Shown here one piece after another: positions 57,256 to 64,000 of a DNA stretch of 64,000 bases. Position 1 is the first letter of the stretch, and each line of letters starts with the position of its first letter. A program made the translations under genes and the position numbers. The notes below the pieces were generated by a model. The model made no database searches. It had not been told where the DNA came from and saw nothing but the letters and a program-made list of their open reading frames with translations. Source of the DNA: CADEDH01 sp965262175 (GTDB lineage: Bacteria; Actinomycetota; Acidimicrobiia; Acidimicrobiales; SZUA-35); the NCBI GenBank assembly GCA_965262175.1, contig CBDHES010000002.1:248001-312000 (forward strand). Direction: 5' to 3'.

Positions 57256-58872
57256 ATGGACGGAGCCGTCACGACCTTCGATGCCGTCGTCGTCGGGGCT
57301 GGGTTCAATGGCCTCTACCAACTCCACCGACTCCGGGAGGAAGGCTTCTCGGTCCGGCTCGTCGAGGCGTCGTCCGGTCTGGGCGGCGTCTGGTGGTCGA
57401 ATCGCTACCCCGGGGCCCGGGTCGACTCCCACGTGCCCAACTACGAGTACTCCCTGGAGCCGATCTGGCGGGACTGGACCTGGACCGAGCGCTTCCCCGG
57501 CCGCGACGAGCTCGTCGCCTACTTCGAACACGTCGATCGGGTCCTCGACCTCCGGCGTGACATCGACCTCGACACCCGCATCGCCCGAGCGACCTTCGAC
57601 GCCGCCACCGACCGGTGGGCCCTGGAGACCGACGACGGTCGGGCCTATCAGGCCCGATACCTGATGATGTGCACCGGGTTCGGGTCCCGCCCCTACATCC
57701 CCGACCTGCCCGGCCTCGATGACTTCGGCGGGGCCTGCCACCACACCGCAGCCTGGCCAGAGGGCGGCGTCGAACTGGCCGGGCACCGGGTCGGGGTGAT
57801 CGGCACGGGGGCCAGCGGGGTCCAGGTGGTGCAGGAGGCGGCCCGGGATGCCGCCCATCTCGTGGTGTTCCAACGATCGCCGGTCATGGCGATCCCCATG
57901 GAGCAGCGGCGGCTCGATCGAGCCGACCAGGAGGCGGCCAAGGCCAACTACCGGGAGCTGTTCGAACGTCGAAACGGGCCCCCCGGCTCCTTCGCCGACA
58001 TCGACCGGCTCAACGTCAGGGCCCTCGACGTGACGCCCGAGGAACGCCACCGGATCTTCGAGGAGGCGTGGGCCAAGGGCGGGTTCCACTTCTGGGTCGG
58101 GACGTTCAAGGACATCCTCACCGACCCCGACGCCAACCGGGCGGCGTACGACTTCTGGCGGGACAAGGTCCGGGCCCGGGTCGCCGACCCCCGGGTCGGC
58201 GAGCTGCTGGCCCCCACCGAGCCGCCGTATCCGTTCGGGACCAAGCGACCATCGCTCGAACAGCACTACTACGAGTGCTTCAACCAACCCAACGTCGAGC
58301 TGGTCGACCTCACCACGACCCCGATCGACACGATCACCGCCGATGGCGTGCGCACGGCGACCGACGACCACCGGCTCGACGTGCTGGTGCTGGCCACCGG
58401 GTTCGACGCCAACACCGGCGGGCTCACCGCCATCGACATCCGGGGTGTCGATGACCGATCCCTGGCCGAGACGTGGTCCGATGGGGTCGACACCCACCTC
58501 GGGGTGGCGGTGGCCGGCTTCCCCAACCTGCTCCTCCTCTACGGACCCCAGAGCTCGACGGCGTTCTGCAACGGCCCGGTGTGTGCCGAGATCCAGGGCG
58601 ATTGGGTGGTCGACCTGGTGTCCCGGATGCGGGACGATGGCCACACCCGGGTCGACTCGCTCCCCGAGATGGGTCCCCGGTGGACGGCCCACCTGGCCAC
58701 CATCGCCGAGGGCACGCTGTTCGGCCAGGCCGACTCGTGGTACATGGGGGCCAACGTCCCCGGCAAACGACGCCAGCTCCTGAACTACCCAAACAGCGAC
58801 GCCTACCTCGACCACCTCCGGGCCTGCGCCGCCGCCGACTACGACGGGTTCGTGTTCACCTCCTCGACCTGA
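57256..58872 (+). CDS. Flavin-containing Baeyer-Villiger-type monooxygenase
   Basis: FAD/NADPH monooxygenase of 538 residues, close in length to cyclohexanone monooxygenases. FAD-binding VVVGAGFNGLYQLHRL at the N-terminus, the GGVWWSNRYPGARVD block, the Baeyer-Villiger fingerprint FxGxxxHxxxWP (as FGGACHHTAAWP), NADP-binding VGVIGTGASGVQVVQE, and LVLATGFDANTGG. It should insert oxygen next to a ketone; the substrate is unknown. ATG 57256 follows GAGAGGAGC. Confidence 0.93.
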   Translation: MDGAVTTFDAVVVGAGFNGLYQLHRLREEGFSVRLVEASSGLGGVWWSNRYPGARVDSHVPNYEYSLEPIWRDWTWTERFPGRDELVAYFEHVDRVLDLRRDIDLDTRIARATFDAATDRWALETDDGRAYQARYLMMCTGFGSRPYIPDLPGLDDFGGACHHTAAWPEGGVELAGHRVGVIGTGASGVQVVQEAARDAAHLVVFQRSPVMAIPMEQRRLDRADQEAAKANYRELFERRNGPPGSFADIDRLNVRALDVTPEERHRIFEEAWAKGGFHFWVGTFKDILTDPDANRAAYDFWRDKVRARVADPRVGELLAPTEPPYPFGTKRPSLEQHYYECFNQPNVELVDLTTTPIDTITADGVRTATDDHRLDVLVLATGFDANTGGLTAIDIRGVDDRSLAETWSDGVDTHLGVAVAGFPNLLLLYGPQSSTAFCNGPVCAEIQGDWVVDLVSRMRDDGHTRVDSLPEMGPRWTAHLATIAEGTLFGQADSWYMGANVPGKRRQLLNYPNSDAYLDHLRACAAADYDGFVFTSST

Positions 58873-58899
58873 ACCAGCAAGATCAGGTCGGCGGGACGA

Positions 58900-60753
58900 T
58901 CAGGTCGGGTCGGGGTTCATCTCCCAATGGTCGGGGGAACGCCACAGCGCTCCGGCGACGAGGGATCGGATGGCCGCCATCTCCGACGGCAGGCGGGTGT
59001 GCAGTCGCATGAACAGCTCCTCGATCTGGAGCAGCTCGGTGTCCCAATCGGACTGGTCGATCGAGAGGCACTCCAGGAACCGCTGCTCCGAGAAGTCCTC
59101 CAGGCCCTTCCAGTTGAGGTCCTGGTAGCGGGGCATCCAACCCAGCGGGCTCTCGACCCCGACCGCCCGACCCCGGGACCGTTCGACGATCCACTGGAGG
59201 ATCCGCATGTTCTCGCCGAACCCGGGCCAGACGAACGACCCGTCGGCGTCCCGCCGGAACCAGTTGACCTGGAAGATGCGAGGTGGATTGTGGACGCGGC
59301 GCCCGAACGACAGCCAGTGGTTGATGTAGTCGCCCATGTGGTAGCCGGCGAAGGGCAGCATGGCGAAGGGGTCGCGGCGGACGACGCCTTGCTGGCCGAA
59401 GGCGGCGGCCGTGGTCTCCGAGCCCATGGTGGCGGCCATGAACACGCCGTAGGCCCAGTTGAAGCTCTGGACGATGAGGGGGATCGTCCCCGACCGTCGG
59501 CCTCCGAACACGAAGGCGTTGATCGGCACCCCCTTGGGGTCGTCCCAGTCGGGGTCGAGGGCCGGGTTCTGGGCCGCCGGGGCGGTGAACCGGGCGTTGG
59601 GGTGGGAGGCCTTCCGGTCGGCGTCGGGAGTCCAGTCGTTTCCCTGCCAGTCGATGGCGTGGTCGGGCGGGTCGCCGTCCATCCCCTCCCACCACACGTC
59701 ACCGTCGTCGGTCAGGGCGACGTTGGTGAAGATCGTGTTGGCCTTGATCGACTCCATGGCCGACGGGTTGGTGTCGTACGACGTGCCGGGGGCGACGCCG
59801 AAGTAGCCGGCCTCGGGGTTGATGGCGTAGAGCTTGCCGTCGGTGGCCGACGGCTTGATCCAGGCGATGTCGTCACCGATGGTCGTCACCTTCCACCCCT
59901 GGTCGGTGAACGCCGCCGGCGGCACGAGCATGGCGAAGTTGGTCTTGCCGCAGGCGCTGGGGAAGGCGGCGGCGACGAAGGTCTTCTCTCCCTCGGGGTC
60001 GGTCACCCCCATGATGAGCATGTGCTCGGCCAGCCAGCCCTCGTCGCGGGCCATGGTCGAGGCGATGCGGAGAGCCAGGCACTTCTTGCCCAGCAGGGCA
60101 TTGCCGCCGTAGCCGCTGCCGTAGCTCCAGATCGACCGCTCCTCGGGGAAGTGGACGATGTACTTGGTGTCGGGGTTGCACGGCCACGGCACGTCGGCGG
60201 CTCCGTCGGCCAGAGGCGCGCCGACCGAGTGGAGGCACGGGACGAAGTCGCCGTCGGACCCGAGCGCCTCGACGGCGGCCCGGCCCATGCGGGTCATGAT
60301 CTTCATGTTGACCGCCACGTACGCCGAGTCGGTGACCTCGACGCCGAGCTGGGCGATGTCGGAACCGATCGGACCCATGCTGAACGGGATCACGTACATC
60401 GTCCGACCGGCCATGCACCCCTCGAACAGGCCGCCGAGGATGCCCTTCATCTCGTCGGGATCCATCCAGTTGTTGGTCGGGCCGGCGTCGTCGGCCGTCC
60501 GGGAGCAGATGAACGTCCGATCCTCGACCCGGGCCACATCGCTCGGGTCGGACCGGGCGAGGAAGCTGCCCGGTCGCATCTCCTCGTTCAGCCGGATGAA
60601 GGTGCCGGCATCGACCAGCTCCTGGCAGAGCCGGTCGTACTCCTCGTCGGAGCCGTCGCACCAGTGGACACCGGCCGGCCGGCAGAGGGAGATCATGTCG
60701 GCCACCCAGGCCTTGAGCCCGTCGTGGTCAACGTAGTCGGGGGCATCGTTCAT
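58900..60753 (-). CDS. pckG: Phosphoenolpyruvate carboxykinase (GTP)
   Basis: GTP-dependent PEPCK of 617 residues, the usual length. It interconverts oxaloacetate and phosphoenolpyruvate with GTP, using Mn/Mg. Visible: HWCDGSDEEYDRL at the N-terminus, the ERSIWSYGSGYGGNALLGKK segment, P-loop AAFPSACGKTNFAML, the DDIAWI metal-binding site, FVFGGRRSGTIPL and NWFRRD. It works in gluconeogenesis or anaplerosis. Convergent with the monooxygenase; ATG 60753. Confidence 0.97.
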   Translation of the reverse strand: MNDAPDYVDHDGLKAWVADMISLCRPAGVHWCDGSDEEYDRLCQELVDAGTFIRLNEEMRPGSFLARSDPSDVARVEDRTFICSRTADDAGPTNNWMDPDEMKGILGGLFEGCMAGRTMYVIPFSMGPIGSDIAQLGVEVTDSAYVAVNMKIMTRMGRAAVEALGSDGDFVPCLHSVGAPLADGAADVPWPCNPDTKYIVHFPEERSIWSYGSGYGGNALLGKKCLALRIASTMARDEGWLAEHMLIMGVTDPEGEKTFVAAAFPSACGKTNFAMLVPPAAFTDQGWKVTTIGDDIAWIKPSATDGKLYAINPEAGYFGVAPGTSYDTNPSAMESIKANTIFTNVALTDDGDVWWEGMDGDPPDHAIDWQGNDWTPDADRKASHPNARFTAPAAQNPALDPDWDDPKGVPINAFVFGGRRSGTIPLIVQSFNWAYGVFMAATMGSETTAAAFGQQGVVRRDPFAMLPFAGYHMGDYINHWLSFGRRVHNPPRIFQVNWFRRDADGSFVWPGFGENMRILQWIVERSRGRAVGVESPLGWMPRYQDLNWKGLEDFSEQRFLECLSIDQSDWDTELLQIEELFMRLHTRLPSEMAAIRSLVAGALWRSPDHWEMNPDPT

Positions 60754-60850
60754 GGCTCCGAGTCTTTTCCCGGAGGCGGCAACCGTCCAGGGACCACGGT
60801 CCCTTTCTCGCTTCTGTCCGACGACGTCGGCTTGACCTCGTTCCTCGCCC

Positions 60851-63352
60851 CTACTCCAGGATCCCGGCGGCGGCGAGGCCGGCGGCTTGGTCGTCGTCGT
60901 AGCCGAGGATGTCGGTGAGGACCTCCCACGTGTGCTCGCCGAGGGCCGGGGCCCCGGTGCGGGGTCCGACCTCGCTGCGGGAGAACCGGAAGCGGCTGCC
61001 TTCGACCCAGCTGCTCCCCATCACCGAGTGGGGCAGCTCGACGAAGTGGTCCCGGTGGCGGAGTTGGGGGTCGTCCCAGGCCCCGATGTGGTCGTTGGCC
61101 ACGTGGGCCGGGACCCCCGACTGCTGGAGACGAGCCATGCCGTCGGCCGCCGATCGGCCGGCGACCCAGGCCCCGACGAGGTCGTCGAGCTCGGACCGGC
61201 AGGCGAGGCGCTCCCCCTCGGTGAGGTCACACAGGTCGGCCCGGTCGAGGACCCCGCACAACGACCGCCATTGCTTGTCGGTCGTGACGGCGACCGCCAG
61301 CCACTCGTCGTCGCCCGCGGTCCGGTGGATGGCGTGGGGGGCATGGCGAGGATCGACGTTCCCCGCCCGCTCCATGACCCGCCCGTTGATCGAATGGTCG
61401 AGCACGGCCGGGGTCATCAGATGGAGCGAAGCCTCGGCCTGGGCCAGATCGATGTACTGGCCCTCCCCGGTCCGATGCCGGTGGTCGACGGCGGCCAGGA
61501 TCGCCGCCAGCAGGAACCGGGGTGACACGTAGTCGGTGTAGGCGCTGAACGGCCCGCACGGAAGGCGATCGGGCCAACCGGTGATGTGGAACCAGCCCGA
61601 CACCGACGCCGCCATCGTCCCGTAGCCGGCCAGCGAGGCCTGCGGCCCGTAGTGCCCCATCAGGCACGACGAAGCCATGATGAGGTCGGGTCGGTGGGCC
61701 CGGAGGGAGTCGTAGTCGAGGCCCCAGCCGGCCATTGCCTTGGGGGTGAACGACTCGGTGGTGACGTCGGCCCACCGGACGAGGTCGATGGCCACCTCCC
61801 GGGCCTCGGGCTGGGACAGGTCGAGGGCGATCCCGAGCTTGCCGGCGTTGACGTTGGTGAACTGGAGCGCCCGGTCGGGATGGGTCTCGTCGTCCTGGAA
61901 GCTCCCGGCGGTGCGGAGCGTGTCGATGTGGGTCGCCGACTCGATCCGGACGACGGTGGCCCCCAGATCGGCCAGCATCCGGGTGCAGTACGGCCCGGCG
62001 AAGACCCACATGAAGTCGGCCACCTTGAGCCCCTCCAGCGGCCGCGCCGGCAGCGACGGCTCGACCGGATCGTCGCCGGGTTCGCGAAGCGAGACCTGGG
62101 CGCCGGAGCCGTTGGTGGCCAGCTCGCCGGGTTCGCCCCGGGGCGCCCGGTCGGCCCAGAGAGAGGCCACGGTCGCAGGATGATCGGCCCCGAGGGGCGG
62201 GGGCGGCCCGAGGTTGGCCAGCGGAGCAGCCGAGAACTTGGCGAACGCCCCCGGGTAGCGGACGGTCCGGCCGGCGGCCGGTACGTCGACCTCGTGCCAG
62301 TAGTCACGGGCCTCGAAGTGCTCGCTGGCGTCGAGATCGGCGATCGTGGCCACCGGGGCGATCAACAACCGGCGGGCGAAGGTCGCCTCGAACAGCTCCG
62401 CCTTGGTCTTGGTGGCGAAGAAGTCGGCGAGGACCTGCTTCACCCGCTCGTACTCCGCCACCGGCTCCCGCCCGTCGGCGACCATCACCGCGTAGTTGAT
62501 CCAGTCCTTGTCGCGGGTCGCGTCGTCGCAGAACCCCTCGGCGTGGACCCACTCCATCAGCCGCCGGGTGTAGGGCCCGATCGCCTCGCCAAACAGGAAC
62601 GTGACCGACACCTGCCCGTCGAGGCACGGCCAGAGCAGCTGGATCTTGCTGTCGATGATCGACAGCCGAACCCCGCCCGCCTCGCGACGGGCCGACGCCG
62701 AGTTCGTCGGATGGGCCAGGAGGTACGACTGGGTGCAGACGCTCAGCGAGTGCTGGGCCGAGAGGTCGATCCGCTGGCCCCGTCCCGAGTGATGGTCCCG
62801 CTCGTAGAGGGCGGCGAGGATCGCTCCGACACCGTCGGCGGCGGCGTGGTGGTAGGCCTGGGGCAAGCTGATCCGGAGCGGGGCCCGGTCCTCGTCGCCG
62901 GTCAGGTTGGCATAGCCCGAGGCGGCGGTGAGGGTCAGGTCCGAGGCGGCCCATTGGGCCTTGGGGCCGTCGGACCCGAAGGCGGTGATCGACAGGTGGA
63001 CGAGGCGGGGGTTCGCCGAGGCGATCACGTCGGAGCTCAGACCGAGCGATGCCAGCTCGCCCGGATCGCCGGAGTCGATCAGCACGTCGGCCACCCGGAT
63101 CAGCTTCAGGAGCTGGGCCCGTCCGTCGTCTCGGACCAGATCGCACACCACCGATCGCTTGCCCCGGTTGTAGGCCAGGTGCCAGAGGCTCCGGTCGGGC
63201 CCCGGCCGATCGTCGACCCACGGACCCCGGTGACGGCTCGGGCTCCCACCCGATGGTTCGACGAGGGCGACGTCGCAGCCCAGCATGGCCAGGATCTGAC
63301 CGCACAGCTGTCCCCGCTCGTCGGTCAGGTCCAGCACTCGGTGGTGAATCAT
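60851..63352 (-). CDS. Two-domain CaiB/BaiF CoA-transferase
   Basis: Tandem family III CoA-transferase of 833 residues. The first domain (about 1-390: VLDLTDERGQLCGQILAMLG, VALVEPSGGSPSR) and the second (about 430-833: LEGLKVADFMWVFAGPYCTRMLADLGATVVRIES) are each a full CaiB-type unit joined by a Pro/Gly linker. Single-chain double-domain members are known in actinobacteria; one half may be catalytic and the other structural. GGAGGG lies six bases before ATG 63352. The tail GEHTWEVLTDILGYDDD matches the truncated gene at the left edge. Confidence 0.92.
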   Translation of the reverse strand: MIHHRVLDLTDERGQLCGQILAMLGCDVALVEPSGGSPSRHRGPWVDDRPGPDRSLWHLAYNRGKRSVVCDLVRDDGRAQLLKLIRVADVLIDSGDPGELASLGLSSDVIASANPRLVHLSITAFGSDGPKAQWAASDLTLTAASGYANLTGDEDRAPLRISLPQAYHHAAADGVGAILAALYERDHHSGRGQRIDLSAQHSLSVCTQSYLLAHPTNSASARREAGGVRLSIIDSKIQLLWPCLDGQVSVTFLFGEAIGPYTRRLMEWVHAEGFCDDATRDKDWINYAVMVADGREPVAEYERVKQVLADFFATKTKAELFEATFARRLLIAPVATIADLDASEHFEARDYWHEVDVPAAGRTVRYPGAFAKFSAAPLANLGPPPPLGADHPATVASLWADRAPRGEPGELATNGSGAQVSLREPGDDPVEPSLPARPLEGLKVADFMWVFAGPYCTRMLADLGATVVRIESATHIDTLRTAGSFQDDETHPDRALQFTNVNAGKLGIALDLSQPEAREVAIDLVRWADVTTESFTPKAMAGWGLDYDSLRAHRPDLIMASSCLMGHYGPQASLAGYGTMAASVSGWFHITGWPDRLPCGPFSAYTDYVSPRFLLAAILAAVDHRHRTGEGQYIDLAQAEASLHLMTPAVLDHSINGRVMERAGNVDPRHAPHAIHRTAGDDEWLAVAVTTDKQWRSLCGVLDRADLCDLTEGERLACRSELDDLVGAWVAGRSAADGMARLQQSGVPAHVANDHIGAWDDPQLRHRDHFVELPHSVMGSSWVEGSRFRFSRSEVGPRTGAPALGEHTWEVLTDILGYDDDQAAGLAAAGILE

Positions 63353-63418
63353 GTCACACCCTCCCACACCGGCCGCCGGCCGTGCCTCTTCGGCCCGGCT
63401 GCGGTCGGCGGTGAGGGC

Positions 63419-63424
63419 TAGGGT
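63419..63424 (+). promoter_or_regulatory. Leaderless-type -10 box (TAGGGT)
   Basis: TAGGGT with seven bases to the GTG at 63432 of the PIG-L gene. Confidence 0.5.
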
Positions 63425-63431
63425 CGGGCCG

Positions 63432-64000
63432 GTGCATGACGAGCCGAACGGCGTTGACCCGATCACCCTCGACGCGTTTCCCGAAGACTGGGAGCGGGCA
63501 TTGGCCGTCGTGGCCCATCCCGACGACATGGAGTACGGGGCGGCGGCGGCCGTCGCCCGCTGGACGGGCCAGGGCAAGTGGGTCGGGTACGTGCTGGTGA
63601 CCGACGGCGAGGCCGGGATCGCCACGATGCCTCCCGACGAGGTCGGGCCGCTCCGCCGAGCCGAGCAGGTCGCCGCCTGCCGTGAGGTCGGCGTCGAGAC
63701 GGTCGAGTTCCTCGGCCTCCCCGACGGCCTGCTCGTCGAGGGCCTGGAGCTACGGGCGGCGCTGGCCGAGACGATCCGTCGCCATCGGCCCGACGTCGTA
63801 CTGTCCAACAACTTCCGGGAGTCGTGGGGCGGCCCGTCGTGGAACCACGCCGACCACCGGGCGGTCGGGCGGGCGCTGCTCGACGCGGTCCGCGACGCCG
63901 CCAACCCGTGGGTCTTCACCGACCGGGGCGACGCGTGGCCGGGCGCCCGGTTCGTGGCGTTCGCCGGCAGCCCCGGGGCGACGCACGCGGTCGATGTCAC
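63432..64000 (+). CDS. PIG-L family deacetylase, 5' part
   Basis: N-terminal 189 residues of a PIG-L/LmbE-like zinc deacetylase, cut by the right edge. The zinc motif AHPDDMEYG, the strand VLVTDGEAG, EFLGLPDGLL and the third-ligand region NHADHRAVG are intact. Relatives remove N-acetyl groups from sugars, for example in mycothiol synthesis (MshB, Mca) or antibiotic pathways; which applies is not visible. GTG 63432 is the start in frame, with a leaderless-type -10 box. Confidence 0.9.
   Translation, partial: MHDEPNGVDPITLDAFPEDWERALAVVAHPDDMEYGAAAAVARWTGQGKWVGYVLVTDGEAGIATMPPDEVGPLRRAEQVAACREVGVETVEFLGLPDGLLVEGLELRAALAETIRRHRPDVVLSNNFRESWGGPSWNHADHRAVGRALLDAVRDAANPWVFTDRGDAWPGARFVAFAGSPGATHAVDV

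Overview
A 64 kb chromosomal stretch of a GC-rich bacterium (about 70% GC by eye, strong G/C bias at third codon positions). The gene content fits an actinobacterium, probably of the Acidimicrobiia or a neighbouring deep class: several family III CoA-transferases, GTP-type PEPCK, RskA-like anti-sigma factor, pirin/YceI pair, fused indolepyruvate oxidoreductase, and many promoters of the leaderless type (TANNNT six to nine bases before the start codon). The organism is an inference from content, not from a marker gene. I see no rRNA, tRNA, CRISPR array, insertion sequence or prophage.

Layout. 1-9.8 kb: metabolic and housekeeping genes (CoA-transferase tail, two MFS transporters, PPK2 polyphosphate kinase, a triple iron-sulfur CDGSH protein, an SDR, a MarR regulator facing a YceI-pirin pair across a clear operator, and a DUF3754 membrane protein). 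9.9-26.4 kb: two divergent chemosensory clusters. The minus-strand one is HDOD protein, cheA, cheW, two receptors, cheB; the plus-strand one is receptor, cheA, cheW, cheY, cheB, cheR, CheX-like, cheY, CheX-like, with a sigma-28-like promoter in front. 26.4-38.3 kb: two CoA-transferases, a Thr-rich SH3-like envelope protein, a fused indolepyruvate:ferredoxin oxidoreductase followed by a lipoprotein made of two FtsX-type extracellular domains, a ROK sugar kinase-like gene, and a small oxidoreductase/ferritin-like run. 38.3-42.7 kb: an H-NOX haem sensor in one tight operon with a PAS histidine kinase, a receiver-HDOD protein and a receiver with a degenerate HD-GYP domain. 42.8-50.1 kb: an esterase and guanine deaminase sharing a promoter region with a perfect palindrome, a TauD-type dioxygenase, and an ECF sigma/anti-sigma pair divergent from a membrane protein, cupredoxin and repeat lipoprotein. 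50.1-64 kb: NYN protein, M20 amidohydrolase, dienelactone hydrolase, a very acidic Asn-rich repeat protein, aspartate dehydrogenase behind a thioredoxin-like lipoprotein, a secreted protein, a Baeyer-Villiger-type monooxygenase, PEPCK, a two-domain CoA-transferase and a PIG-L deacetylase cut by the right edge.

The most striking observation is at 55004-55855: a TlpA-like redoxin lipoprotein is interrupted by a single in-frame TGA exactly where the first catalytic cysteine of the CxxC motif belongs (U-G-I-C), and a perfect seven-pair hairpin with a G-leading loop starts a few bases after it. This is best read as a selenoprotein with its own bacterial SECIS element, and an ordinary ORF caller would split it into two pieces. 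The H-NOX four-gene signalling operon, the free-standing tandem FtsX-domain lipoprotein, and a repeat module in both CheA proteins that resembles MshEN motifs are the other observations most worth following.
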